A program made the position numbers and the translations under genes. A stretch of 64,000 bases of DNA from Berghia stephanieae (lineage: Eukaryota; Mollusca; Gastropoda; Nudibranchia; Aeolidiidae): positions 61,701,718 through 61,765,717 of the forward strand of contig CM067444.1 of NCBI GenBank assembly GCA_034508935.3, given 5' to 3'. Positions 33,806-45,370 of this stretch are shown here, piece by piece. A model generated the notes under the pieces. That model was not told the origin of the DNA. It did not search any database and saw only the letters and a list, made by a program, of their open reading frames with translations. Positions within the stretch are counted from its first letter, which is position 1. Every line of letters starts with the position of its first letter.

Positions 33806-34012
33806 AATAAATAAAATAAATTTCCCTTTATACATCCCATAGGGAAAATTTGTCTTTGGGGTCTATTCCAAAGGAAGACTGGAATAACCCAGGCATCAGC
33901 CGCAGTGCATTGCCACAAACTGAGCTAGGGCAAGGTGACTTGCTCAAGGCCACACAGACGCAGTGGGTATTCGAGCTTGGTACCTTTTGAGTATGAAGAG
34001 CCGTAGTTATCA
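33806..34012 (-). mobile_element. SINE-E, CORE-like SINE
   Basis: The minus strand carries a tRNA-like head (complement of the 3' end) and the central domain TGTGTGGCCTTGAGCAAGTC, close to the conserved CORE/MIR motif TGTGACCTTGGGCAAGTCAC. The 3' part includes the complement of AGACTGGAATAACCCAGGC. Confidence 0.75.
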
Positions 34013-34754
34013 AGTCAATTTTTCAGCATCTAACTCACCCTGACTTAATACTGTTTTGATGTTTTGGTCACAATGTTCTGCCTTGCACGATTTTGGCAAA
34101 CTGAATTGGACTGGGGGAATAATCCTGTACAATAATTAATTTACACAACTATATTTCATAAAAACAAGTGACAAATTTTCCAGGTATATTTTACGTAGAA
34201 TTATATTATTATTATTATGAACCAAAAGCCTGTCTGATGATTACATTGTCACATTCCAAAGAAACCAGATTTGTATTCTCAATGGCCTTATGGATTTCAT
34301 GCAAAATGTTTATATTTATACACAATTCAATGTTCTAGTAGAAGAAACAAACTCTTGATTATTTCCTTAATATCCTACATTACATTGCATGCCTTCTTTT
34401 CCTATAGTGTCTTTCATCTTGTAAAATTGAATGATAAAAATGTTGTTGGTGTGACGTCATTTCCTGATGTAAAGTTGAATGAAATTATCAAACGGATGTG
34501 TGGATGTGTAGACTAGCTGTGTACATTTTATAGATAAAGGTGTTTATAGAAAGATAATGCTAAAATCTCTTATTTACTGTATTTAGAATTTTCAATCAAC
34601 CCTTTTCACTTCTTTTCCTTTTAACTCTTAACATGAATAATGTCCTAAAAGATTCAATTCAGCTATTTCATCTATTCATTTATTCATTTGACCTTTCCAT
34701 GTCTCTTGTTGTATCCTTGTTCTGGAATATAATCATTTGATTTCACCAAAGCTC

Positions 34755-35058
34755 TGTCTGGAGTCTTGCTGGGAGGGAGACAGTCAGATTAATTTAACTT
34801 GTGAGGTATGACTTTTTGTTTTCCCTTGCAAATCGTCTCTCTTCATCTCTTTATTTTTACAACCTGTTATGTACTGTGTAACCATCTGAGTTTACCCATC
34901 TTGGCAGGATCCTGTATTTGTGCCTGGATGGGACTTGTGATCTACCCCTTTTCCTGATTGAACCAGCCACCCCCTGTCTTTCCTTTTCTTGGATGCTTGT
35001 CTGGGCAAACCTCTACCTTTGTCACCTTTTATAAAGTTTTTCATCCCCATTCTTTTTT
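34755..35058 (+). mobile_element. Family D repeat, diverged and interrupted
   Basis: CTTGCTGGGAGGGAGACAGT, GCAAATCGTCTCTCTTC, GCCTGGATGGGACTTGTGAT and CCTTTTCTTGGATGCTTG match family D in order. It stops at about 35058, where the CpG-rich block begins. Confidence 0.7.
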
Positions 35059-35059
35059 A

Positions 35060-35400
35060 GACCTGCATGTGTGCCGACAATTGTCGGTTTTCCGACAATC
35101 ACAGTCGTTGCGATCTCCCGGATCACTTATTTTTTTATTGCAAAAGTAATCTGATTGCGAGTGACGTCAATTGTCAGAGTGTCGGCGATCCCCAACTCGA
35201 CCGGCGGCGAGCAGTCAAGTGCCGACGAATGGGCGTCGGATTGCCGACAATATTGTCGGCACTCTCAAGCGCTCGTTCGGCAATTATCGGGAAACTTCGC
35301 TAGTCTCCGATTTGACCGCAACTCTTCACTGTCTGAAAAACGAGAAGTGTGTCGATATAATCGAGCTTGCGCAGTTCGTTAACTTTCGTTTTCATACTTT
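35060..35400 (+). promoter_or_regulatory. CpG-rich block with palindromic CCGACAAT motifs
   Basis: GC and CpG content rise sharply against the surroundings. It holds CCGACAATTGTCGG (35074-35087, perfect palindrome), TCCGACAATC, GTGTCGGCGATC, GGGCGTCGGATT and TGCCGACAATATTGTCGGCA (35242-35261, perfect 20-bp palindrome). Repeated half-sites in both orientations suggest a dimeric DNA-binding protein, in either a promoter or a transposon end. Which one is unresolved. Confidence 0.5.
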
Positions 35401-35523
35401 CGGTATTCCATTCAAGTAACTTTTGTTTTTCAATTGAACGTTCCTACATTTCAATTTTATTCGCTCTATCAATCAACTTTCTGGATTTGTCGTTGTATAT
35501 TTTACATTATTTTTTTGTTATTA

Positions 35524-35652
35524 TGCCTGAACAATTCTTTGACCGTTCGTCGGATCTGAAGTCAGAGTCAGTTGAGAATGGTGTTCGAAATCTATTCAAA
35601 TGGGATCTGGAAGAGAAAGACTGCACCGATGATTTTCTCTCGGAGTACGCAA
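35524..35652 (+). CDS. Candidate first coding exon, unknown protein
   Basis: ATG at 35524 opens MPEQFFDRSSDLKSESVENG, then VRNLFKWDLEEKDCTDDFLS and EYA, followed at once by GTAAGC, a good splice donor. The composition is acidic and soluble, with protein-like codon use. It lies about 260 bp downstream of the CpG-rich palindrome block, as expected for promoter, 5' UTR and first exon. No domain recognised and no downstream exon found. It could also be the first exon of a transposable element. Confidence 0.35.
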
Positions 35653-35759
35653 GTAAGCCAGCACAGCCGGGTGCTGCATTTTTTTTTTTTTTTGCCAGTG
35701 GATGATTGGGATGTTTATTGCTCTTTAGAGATAAGATCAATTATTCCAGGTTAAAAACT

Positions 35760-36870
35760 ACTGTTGGGGGGGTCCTTTTACGGTGGCAAAGGAAAATCAT
35801 TCATGTCATAAAGAGGCATTCTCAAAGTGAAAGTGAGTAACACAAGTACAAGAGAAAAAAAACAGAAAAAAAAACAACTCAGTTGTTGCAGCTGTTTTCA
35901 CTGCTGAGACAGAGACTCGTCCTCTCTCCAAGCTTCACAAGGAACTCACTCAACCCTAGCCCTAACTGAAACTGATTCCAGTCTGTAGGTAGACGGGTGC
36001 CGATTAGCCATTGGACAAGTGAAGCGCAACTTTGGGTTAAAATTTGAATAACACAATTTCACATAATCACTGTTGCATTATTTTTCACAGTATATGAACG
36101 GCTCTGGTATCATTTTAAAGGGCAGAGATCAAGATTTCTTTTGATGTGATAGAAATCAATGTTGACATATTGTATCCAAAATTATAATTTGATAAAAATA
36201 ACGTCATTTTAAAACTTTTTAAATCTTTTTCAAAATTGAGATAGCAAAAAAATAAAAGTGAAGGCATCTAGATAATTCATTTGTCTATGTCTACATCAAA
36301 TTTCATAAAGATTGAAGACAGTGCAGTATGTTTAATGTTGACCACAAGTGACCAACCCTCTTTTTTTCTATGCTAAAATCCCGTTTTAATCAGTAGTCAC
36401 CTTATCGAGAGGCTGTCCAGTGGGGGAATTCTCAATCAATTTTGAACTTTTTGTAAGAGTAAATTTAGAGTAGTAAAATCATCATAACTTTGGAACCGTT
36501 TATCCTAGATCCAAAAGTAAGGTATCTTATTAAATGGTTTTTAAAGGCCTATCTGTCTAGGTAAAAAAATAATTATTAATTTTTATTTTTGAACAAATAT
36601 CAAACTACCACTCTACCTCCATGCTGTCCCTTCTCCCTATAAATATTTGGTACTTTTTAACATTTTAAAATAAATATATTCTGTAGGACAATCCAAAAGA
36701 AAATGTATATGACTAAGTACTGAGTTACAAAATAAAAGATCCGGTAATGCGATATGTGTGAAAAAGTTCAGACAATTTGGTAAGGACTCGCATGCAGGTC
36801 TATTTTATTGATACTGGTGCTGTTATGACCTAAAAGTGTTTGCAAGTGCTGTAAATCCTTTACAAACAAA
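35760..36870. other. Non-coding stretch, nothing recognised
   Basis: AT-rich, no family repeats identified and no exon-like block. Confidence 0.5.
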
Positions 36871-36875
36871 ACAAT

Positions 36876-37359
36876 AGCCCGATTTGACAATCTGGAGAAA
36901 AAATTTTAAAACAAAACAGGCCTCTTTTATGTATAAAAATGCACTCCCAGGATTATGCTTTTTTGACCAGCAAATTAAAACAAGGAACAGAAAGAAAGCT
37001 CTAAATCTAGATTATATGTGTGGCTGGCTGAGAAAACCCGGAAAGATGCGCAAATTTCATAAATCGAGTTATGTATGCAGTGGTGTAGACCACATCTTTC
37101 TGATCATTTACCACTTTAAATTTTCTTTCTATGTCTATTAGAACTCAAGTTATGAATTTTTTTCTGAATAAAATTTATTGCTATGGGAAATACTTTATTT
37201 TCGATTTTGGCTCATATCTCAAATCGAAGCTTGTCGCATCTTCCCCGGTTTTCTCAGCCAGCCTCACATATTATATAATAGTCCAAATATACAGCTGTTT
37301 CGGGTCATGACGATATTGTGTATAAGGGTGTCCATATTTACCTCTTTGAAAAGTTGGCC
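36876..37359. mobile_element. MITE-2 copy, 5'-truncated, hosting a MITE-1 insertion
   Basis: Shares GACAATCTGGAGAAAA, TTTTTGACCAGCAAATTAAA, ATATAATAGTCCAAATATAC and CTCTTTGAAAAGTTGGCC with 28561-28949. It is split by the insertion at 37015-37270. Confidence 0.8.
37015..37270. mobile_element. MITE-1 copy nested in MITE-2, TTA target duplication
   Basis: TIRs TATGTGTGGCTGGCTGAGAA on the left and the complement of TATGTGAGGCTGGCTGAGAA on the right. TTA sits on both sides (37012-37014 and 37271-37273). The homologous site in the 28561 copy (CTAGATTATGCCATATAATA) lacks the insert. A 3-bp TTA duplication is typical of PIF/Harbinger elements. Confidence 0.85.
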
Positions 37360-37572
37360 ATTATGCAATAGGATAGATGTGTTTTCTCTTTCTAATCTAA
37401 TCCAGAAGTCTTGGTGCCTTTACTGTTATTATTATATCATTGCATATATATTGTTATGATGATGATAGTGTTGATATGTGTGTGAGGTTCCCAACCTCCC
37501 TTGTTTGTTTGGACGTTGGAAGGGAAGTTTTGTCGCAAAGGGATGTTATTTTAATGTCTAGTCTTTTCTTTG

Positions 37573-37791
37573 CCAGTACAAGCAATCTATCTAGCTGTAA
37601 TAATCAATTTCTTCATTGCCAGTATAAGCACCCTATATGGCTGTAATCATCAATTTCTTCATTGCCAGTACAAGCAATCTATATAGCTGTGATCATCAAT
37701 TTCTTCATTGCCAGTACAAGTCATCAAAGTATAATCATTAATTTCTACTTTGCCAGTACAAGCAATATAGCTGTAATCATCTATATCTTCA
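37573..37791 (+). repeat. 46-bp minisatellite, five units
   Basis: Units start TGCCAGTACAAGCAATCTAT and end ATCAATTTCTTCAT. Units 1-3 are near identical, 4 and 5 shortened. Confidence 0.9.
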
Positions 37792-38013
37792 TAATCACCC
37801 TATATATTACGCCGTATCACCTCATTCAAACGTTACCAAAGTCAATTAATATTTTCTTTCTCACATTGTATGAATTTCAGTATTAATTATTATAGAATGT
37901 GCACAGAATGTTCTAATTTTTCTTTCTCTCTCAACTTATCTTCTGTTTGTATTAGTCACCCATAGTTTTTCCATTTAAATACTGTAATTTGGAAAAAAAC
38001 AAACTTGTATTTA

Positions 38014-38192
38014 AAGATTTGACCATAAAACTCGTCCTTCAAATATTGATAGACTTAAATGACCCTCATCTTGGCAAAAACCTGGGATATTGCGAAGTCT
38101 TCATTACAGTCCCAGGTTTGAGAGTTTTTGCCAAGATGAGGATCATTTAAATCAATTGATACTTGAAGGATGAGTTTTTTGGCCAAATTGTT
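38014..38192. mobile_element. Foldback palindrome 3
   Basis: Arms with AAATGACCCTCATCTTGGCA and its complement around a short spacer (AAGTCTTCATTACAG). Outer arms CTCGTCCTTCAAATATTGAT against ATACTTGAAGGATGAG. Single arms occur at 14752 and 51353. Confidence 0.85.
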
Positions 38193-38834
38193 AAATTCCA
38201 ATTTTTCCAGAGTAAGGCAATTCACTGGTTAATTGAATGTAAAGATAAAAAAGGTTGTTTATGATAAAAATCTATTCATTGTTCAGTAAATTCTACTTAA
38301 TTACTTGAGTTATTTGGTCTAGAATATTGTCTTGTAGAAAACGGAGGCTTTCAATGGTAGCATATCGTCATCTACATCACAACAATATGTTCGTTTTTAC
38401 ATCGTAATTACTTTGTAAACATTAAAACCAAATAAAGGTCACTCAACCATCTGACAAAATAGATATAGGTATAATAAAAAATGTATATTTTCATAGTTGT
38501 CTGTCTACCTCGGTCCACAAGTCCTGTGTGCAATAAAACATCTGGATATTTGCCATCAGATCAAACCTGGGAGTATTTATATCTAGTAACTCTCATTTAT
38601 AAAAATATCTATATAGATCCAGGGTCCTTGTACAATATTTTGTATTACCAGCCAAAAGGAAGTCAGAGAATTATTTATATTTTACTATCGCATTACTTTG
38701 TAAGAATTGATAGACGAAAAATGTCCTATGATATGTTTTTTTTTAGATTGATGCAGTCTGCAATTCTTTACACGCTCCAACACGCCTGTCCCTCGAGTTA
38801 ACTTTTAAATGTACAATTAATACTTTACCCAAAT

Positions 38835-39071
38835 AAATGTGTGGCTGACTGAGAAACCCGGGAAAGATGCGTAAGTTTCATAAATTGAGTTGTGTATGCA
38901 GTAGTGAAGACCACATCTTTCTGACATCTTTCTATTTCTATTAGAACCCAAATTATGTTTTTAAAAAATAAAATTTGTTGCTATGAGAAACACTTTATCT
39001 TCTATTTTAGCTCATATCTCGAATCGGATCTTGCCGCATCTTCCTGAGTTTTTCTCAGCCAGCCTCACATA
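38835..39071. mobile_element. MITE-1 copy
   Basis: TGTGTGGCTGACTGAGAAAC at the left and TTTTCTCAGCCAGCCTCACA at the right. Interior GATCTTGCCGCATCTTCC is shared with the other copies. Confidence 0.8.
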
Positions 39072-39363
39072 ATATATGTAAATTGTGGTGGGTGGCTTAG
39101 GGAACAATGACCAAAATGTATGTCAATATTAATATTTGAATTAGAAGGGATTTTAATATGAGGGCTGCCAAAATATATCCATCTAATTATCACCATGTTA
39201 TTAATATTGTGATGGTAGACTGGATGTGACTATGGGTTATCATAAACATTTAAACCATCAACTCTGTCGTGTGTACCTCTATTCTATCTCCCAACCCATC
39301 AGTCAATTCATTTTATTTCAGTCAGTAGTTTTCATATTTTTATCATTTATGTCAATCAAAACT

Positions 39364-39553
39364 CAGGATGGAGTCCCGACCTCCCATAGTGGACAGGGAG
39401 GTCGCATATCCCTTATCTGTTTTCCAATGTGCTTTCTGTCTTTGTCTTAGAGATTACTTGGTTTTGTCCTGGCCTTGGCTGGCTATCCTGGCTGGGACGG
39501 AAACAGTCAAATGTATAGTATTAGTTTTTGGAGATGATATTTTTTTGTCTTCT

Positions 39554-39650
<97 letters not shown>

Positions 39651-39690
39651 AAGATAATGATTTGTAAACATTTGAGTTTATTCCTCTTAG
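39364..39690 (+). mobile_element. Family D repeat with (AT)n grown inside
   Basis: 5' part CCCGACCTCCCATAGTGG to TTTTTGGAGATGATATTTTT, then a pure (AT)n of about 90 bp (39557-39645), then TGATTTGTAAACATTTGAGT. The AT run lies exactly where other copies have TATTATATATGATTTG. Cut off by the next copy. Confidence 0.85.
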
Positions 39691-39691
39691 T

Positions 39692-40222
39692 GGATGGGGA
39701 TCCTGACCTCCCATAGTGGGCAGGGAGGTACATACTGTGTCTTCTATCCCCTATGTTTGTTTTCCAACATGCTTTCTGTCTTTGTCTTGGAAGGAGATTA
39801 CTTGGTTTTGTCCTGGCCCTGACCGGATACCCTGGCTGGGAGGGAAACAGTCAAATGTATAGTTAGTTTTGGGAGATGATATTTTTTTCCTTGTACGTAA
39901 ATCATCTCTTTGTTATGCACTGTATTATGTTTTGTTTTTGTATTATATATGATTTGTAAACATTTGAGTGTATTCCTCTTAGTAGGGACCTGTGCTTGTG
40001 TTTGGATGAGACTTTTAGGTAATCTCAAACTGAGTACACTGATAGTGTGCTCTTGGAATCTACATCTGTTCCCTATTTGAACCAACTCCCCTTTGTCTGC
40101 CTTATTCTTCGACGCTTTAATTGTAATTCTAGACCTTTTTACTATCCCATTTTCTTCGTTTTTACTGGCGCTGATATGACCTTAATGTGTTACAAGCGCC
40201 ATAAAGCCCTTAAAAACAAATA
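39692..40222 (+). mobile_element. Family D repeat, full-length reference copy
   Basis: From GGGGATCCTGACCTCCCATA through GGCTGGGAGGGAAACAGTC, CTTGGAATCTACATCTGTTC and TTTTACTGGCGCTGATATGA to AAAGCCCTTAAAAACAAA, about 530 bp. No coding frame. Probably a large SINE or a non-autonomous LINE derivative, judging from the 3' tail. Confidence 0.85.
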
Positions 40223-40455
40223 ATCTTAGTGGGGACCTGCGCTTGTGTCAGTATGAGACTTTTTTGTGATCTCAAACTAAGTACACTGAGGGTATGCGCT
40301 TGGAATCTGTTCCCTATTTTAACCATTTCCCCTTTGTCTAACCTTTTCTAGTATGCTTTAATTGTAAATTTAGAATTTTTTCACTCTCCCATATTCTTCC
40401 TTTTTACTGGCGCTGACTGACCTAAATTTCTCGTAAGTGCCTAAAACCCTTAATA
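40223..40455 (+). mobile_element. Family D repeat, 3' half
   Basis: CTTAGTGGGGACCTGCGCTT to AACCCTTAATAAAAAC, directly joined to the previous copy's tail. Confidence 0.8.
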
Positions 40456-40498
40456 AAAACAAAAACAGATATATATGTTGTATGTGCCTCTATTCTCA

Positions 40499-40526
40499 CC
40501 CCCCCCCCCCCCCCCCCCCCCCCCCC
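40499..40526. repeat. Poly(C) run, 28 bases
   Basis: The longest C homopolymer in the window. Confidence 0.9.
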
Positions 40527-40879
40527 AGCCCTCACTTAATTCATTTACTTTCAGAAGCAGACCTTTTCATGTTTTTATCATTGAAGTGCATGCAAGTCAA
40601 AACTCATTTGATATTAGTCAATTTATGTAAAGTACATTTGAAATGCATTTCCTCCAGTTGTGTCTACAAATTTTCCTTCTACTTAATAAATTATATAATA
40701 TTCTAGTAGCACTGGTGTATCTGTAGCATATCAATCTAATATCTATCTTAACCCTTTAGGTACTACTCAATTTGGAAGAGCATATTAACTATCTCCACTT
40801 TATTTACTTTTCATGTTTTTACAAATAAAACTGTTTTCAAACAAGGGCCGACTTCCTTTTACACTTGTGGCTTTGATAT

Positions 40880-40996
40880 TCGCAACTATTATCGTCATCG
40901 TCATCATCATCATCACCAGCATCATCATCGTGATAATCACCATCATCACAGTCATCATCATCATCAATATCATCATCATCATCATCATCCATCATC
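40880..40996. repeat. (ATC)n imperfect microsatellite
   Basis: ATC/GTC units with interruptions. Confidence 0.9.
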
Positions 40997-41054
40997 GGGT
41001 TAATGGAGCTATTGAATGAGTCTATGCAAGTTCCTTCAATTTCCCTTCAGCATC

Positions 41055-41565
41055 CACTGGGTGGAGTTCCCGACCTCCCATAGTGGGCAGGGAGGTACTT
41101 ACTGTGTCTTCTATCCCCCAATATCTGTTTTCCAACTTGCTTTCTGTCTTTGTCTTGGAATGAGATTACTTGGTTTTGTCCTGGCCCTAGCCGGATACCC
41201 TGTTTGAGAGGGAAACAGTCAAATGTATGATTATTTTTGGGAGATGATATTTTTTTCCCTTGTAAATCATCTCTCTGTTATGTAGTTATTTCAGTTTATT
41301 CTTAACATATGATTTGTAAACATTTGAGTGTATTCCTCTTAGTGGGGACTTGTGCTGGTGTCTGGGTGAGACTTTTAGGTGATCTCAAACTAAGTGCATT
41401 GATAGTGTGCTCCCGGAATCTACATCTGTTCATTATTTGAACCTTTTCCCATTGTCTTACTTTTTCCTCAAGTCCCTTTAATTGTACATCTAGAATGTTT
41501 TTACTATCCAATTTTCTTCCTTTTTACTGGCGCTGATGTCACCGTCGTAAAACCCTTAAAAACAA
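41055..41565 (+). mobile_element. Family D repeat, full length
   Basis: GTTCCCGACCTCCCATAGTG to CCGTCGTAAAACCCTTAAAA, collinear with the 39692 copy with scattered differences. Confidence 0.85.
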
Positions 41566-41639
41566 AACAAACCTTCAGCATCCGGGAGAGGGGGGGGGGG
41601 GGGGGGGTGTCATCAGCTTTGTGCTGCCCCCTTACCCGC

Positions 41640-42480
41640 TTCTCACATTTTTAAGAAATTGTAAATCATCTCTTGGAATCTACATCTGTTCCCTATTGGA
41701 ACGAATTCGTCTTTATCTTACTTTTTTCTTGGGTGCTTTAATCATATTCTAGAACGGGTTCATTTTCCCATTTCTTCCTTTTTCCTGATATGACCTATAG
41801 TGTTCGCTTGGCTAAGAAACACACAACATTACCATTCTGAAGTATAACGGACCAACACACAAAACTATGTGTTACCTTGAACTTTTATAGTCTTGTTAAT
41901 GCAGTTTAGTGAGAATTACTCGTAAATGCGGATGCCAAAAAGCAAAAACAAAGACCTGAGTGACGTCAACGTCATGCTATCTATATGTGTCGCAAGCTCC
42001 GTAAAACCCTTAAAAACGACAAACATCATCTCTCAGTCACTTACGACTATACTATTATGTACTCTATTTCTTTTATTATTATATATTTTTTGGTGGGTTT
42101 TTGATTTATATCAATACTTTGTAAATATTTGAATGTATCCTTCATAGCTGGATCCTATAGGTCTTTGAGATACTGTCAGAATGGGCGCGTTGAATGATTG
42201 GTTGCTCACAGAATCTTCTGTTGTCTATTTGAACCAGCCCCCGTTATCATAATTCTTCTTCTTTAGTGCTTTAACGTCAGATCTTGTGTCACTAAAAACA
42301 ACCCCATGGATGGGTTGCTCTTGGATCTACTTCTGATCTCTGTTTGCACAAAAGCCGTTTTCCTTTCTCTTGAATGCTTGGAAGTGCTGATCTCTTAACA
42401 ATTTTGAGTGTTTTCTTCATATATTCCTTTTCACTACTGGCGGCTGAAATCACCTTAAAGTGTCATAAGACCTTTAAACC
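41640..42480 (+). mobile_element. Decayed family D fragments around a repeat F copy
   Basis: Fragments at 41665-41790 (TTGGAATCTACATCTGTTCC), 41985-42015 (GTAAAACCCTTAAAAACGAC) and 42100-42470 (ACTTTGTAAATATTTGAATG) flank repeat F at 41835-41980 (CTGAGTGACGTCAACGTCAT). Several rounds of insertion are likely. Confidence 0.6.
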
Positions 42481-42486
42481 CATAAA

Positions 42487-42830
42487 ACTGGGTGGGGTTC
42501 CTGGCCTCCCATGGTGGGCAGGGAGGCACTTACTGTGTCTTCTATCACTCTATCACTGTTTTCTGAATTTGCCTTCTTGTCTTAGTTTTGGAATGAGATT
42601 ACTTGGTCCTGTGACACAAAGTTCCGTAAAACCCTTAAAAACAATGACAAACACATAAAATTGGGTGTGATCTTTTGGCCTCTCACGGTGGGCAGGAGGC
42701 GTCTTCTCTCCCATTACATTTGTTTTCCGAGTTGATCTTTGCCTTTGTCTTGAAATGGGGTTGCTTGGTTTTGCCCTGGCCCTTGCCGGAGTCCTTGGCT
42801 GAGAGGGAAACAGCCCGATGTATGCAGGGA
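42487..42830 (+). mobile_element. Two 5' fragments of family D in tandem
   Basis: CTGGCCTCCCATGGTGGGCA at 42500 and TGGCCTCTCACGGTGGGCAG at 42675, each followed by the TTGCTTGG- or TTACTTGG-type middle. The first ends in AAAACCCTTAAAAACAATGA. Confidence 0.75.
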
Positions 42831-42899
42831 CGGCTGGTAATAATGGGCAGGGTGGGCAAATACCAGCCTGTTTTTTTCAAGTTATAAGCTGTATTACCA

Positions 42900-44089
42900 G
42901 GTCCGAAATTATCTAATCTAAATTAGATAATTTCAAAAGTTACTACTTAAACTTGATACTTCGTACTGAAATCAATTTGTGTGTATTTTTGATAGATTGC
43001 GAATGACCATGCACCCCGTAATGCATAAACCAGGATACGCTCCTGTTCTTTTTATCAACCCCCCCCCCCCCCTCCCCTCCCCAACCACTCCACTCCGCCC
43101 ACATCGTCATCTCATCGTCACGTCGCCTGACGGTGAACTAACTCCGATTTTTGCTGTCTGGCCTCTCTAGTACTAGGTCGGGCTAATTCAAATGAGCCCA
43201 CCTTAATAACCAGTGAACACTGAATAGAGCTTTTGGCAAACGAACTTTTTCTTATTTATTGCCTTACTTGTGCTGGTACCATTGATGTAATGACTTTGGG
43301 AAGGTTCCAGTATTGAATTAAATTTATTAACTTACTAATATTATATCAATTTAGTATTAATTTGTGTTGTTTTTATATATTTGTTTATCCATTTAAATTA
43401 TTTCTTTTTTTTTTTTTCTCGTTTTCTTTAAGTACTTCTCAAAACTCATTTATTTAAATTGTTTTCTTATTTGTTTTTTTGTTGTTTTTTTTTGTTTTTG
43501 TTTTTTTAACAAATTAATTTGTTAGTTCTTTTTTTTATTATTCTTAAAGTAATTACCGCTGTATTTTTATTGCCAGACTAAATAATTTTGCAAAACAATG
43601 TAATTTTCTATTGTATTTCCTCTAATAAAACAAAACATTTTATTCAAAAGTCACGACTAAATAAATATTAATACAACCACCATTTTGGTTTTCTCAACAA
43701 TTGAATTAGTATACGAGAAATACTCTTCTGAGTAAGGAGAGAGTTGAATTCTAAGTTATAAGAGGAAATAAAGACGTTTAAAGGAAGGGTGGGCAGATTC
43801 CGTACTTGCCCGTCCTGAAGCTAATACATACATAAGATAGTTCGCGACGAAGAGGCGGGAAGCTAGGGGTTGGTTGGGGAAGGAGCATAGCACTCTTGTA
43901 TAGATAGCATTGGGAAGGAGTAAAGATAACACGGTCGTTATTGTGATAGTATAACGAATGCATGAGGAGAGATTGATAACATTCTTTTGTCTTAATTGTA
44001 TTGTGTGAATTATTGGCGAAAGCCTAAGATTAAATAAACTTTGTAATATCGTATGGTGGTAACCATCATTGTCGACGACATCGTGGTTG

Positions 44090-44141
<52 letters not shown>

Positions 44142-44747
44142 TAACAACAACAACAACAACAACAACAATATTAACAACAAGTACAACAATCGTCTCCACA
44201 ACTATCATTCTAACCAACAGCACCACCAAAACCACTATCATAATTACATCCTCCCTCACCGCCTCGTCTTCCTCCTCCTCCTCCACCACCACCACCACCG
44301 CTACCACTATTCCAACCACTACCACCACCGGCACAATCATTCTAACCACCAAGACAGCAGTAAAAATGATGCAATTTCAGCTCTGAATGAAACTCGAGTC
44401 ATATCGCTGTTGTTGCTTCTCGATGAAAACTTTAAGGTTACTACATACTACTGAAAACCAGTAATGTAACAGAAATATTAATCTCGCCGTTGAGGGATTA
44501 AAGCATCTCTTTAATTTTTCGAGTGAACGAAATGGACTTCTATTGTCAAGGTGTTGTCACATTATGTCTCGTCGCTTTAGTTTTTAGTTGTATTCTCTTT
44601 CGTGATTATTTTTTGATTACGTTTGGAATAATTAAAATCTACTGGTATTGTCATTTCATTGTGAATGTGATTATTTGTGGTTGAAATATTTTTTTTAAAG
44701 GTGAAAAAAAAATTATAATTAAAAAATAAAATAAATAAATAAATAAT

Positions 44748-44832
<85 letters not shown>

Positions 44833-44880
44833 CCGGATCATCTTTGCCCAACCACTGTAAATAGTCTAGAACCGCCACTG
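42900..44880. other. Non-coding stretch with poly(C), triplet repeats and (AT)n
   Basis: Includes C14 (43059-43072), (ATC)n and (AAC)n at 44089-44170, CCA/CCT-rich triplets to 44340, and (AT)n of about 80 bp (44751-44830). A 198-codon minus-strand ORF over the triplets is repeat translation. No gene seen. Confidence 0.6.
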
Positions 44881-44881
44881 G

Positions 44882-45160
44882 ATGTATGGTCTGTGGGAGA
44901 TATTTTTTTCATTGTAAATCATCTCTCTGTTATGAACTGTTATATTTGTTGGTTTGACTATACTCTGATTTGTTAACATTTGAGTGTGTTCCTTTTAGTG
45001 GGATCCTGTGTTTTTGTCGATTTGAGACGTTTAGGTGATCTCAAACTAAGAACACTGATAGTTTTCTCTTGCAATCTACACCTGTTCCCTGCTTGAATTA
45101 GTCCTCTTCTTTGTCTTACTATTTCTCAAGTGCGCTCTAAAAATTTATACTGGCGCTGAA
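44882..45160 (+). mobile_element. Family D repeat, 5'-truncated
   Basis: GTAAATCATCTCTCTGTTAT, TTTGTTAACATTTGAGTGTG and ATACTGGCGCTGAAATG. Its tail is interrupted by C15 and a SINE-E copy and may resume at 45380 (TCGCAAGCGCCGTAAAACCC). Confidence 0.75.
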
Positions 45161-45204
45161 ATGCCCCCCCCCCCCCCACTCCTTTCCAAAAAAAAAAATA
45201 ATAT

Positions 45205-45370
45205 ATTAATAAAATTCCTTTTATTCTTCCCCATGGGGAAATTAGACTTTCTATTCCAAGGGAAGACTGGAATAGCCCAGGCGTCAGCCGCAGGGCATCA
45301 CCGCAAAGCGCGAACTCGGTACCATTCGGGTACGAAGCAAAGACCGTACCGCTGAGCCATGCTGTCCCAT
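45205..45370 (-). mobile_element. SINE-E with central deletion
   Basis: CCCCATGGGGAAATTAGACT, AGACTGGAATAGCCCAGGCG and GGTACGAAGCAAAGACCGTA. The CORE-like middle is missing. Confidence 0.75.

Noticed and set aside
37573-37791. CRISPR-like array of 46-bp repeats
   Set aside because: The units abut with no unique spacers and the genome is eukaryotic; it is a minisatellite.
43756-44352. 198-codon minus-strand ORF
   Set aside because: Mostly GAT/GTT-type triplet repeats read as Val, Asp and Glu runs; no start context, splice signals or domain.
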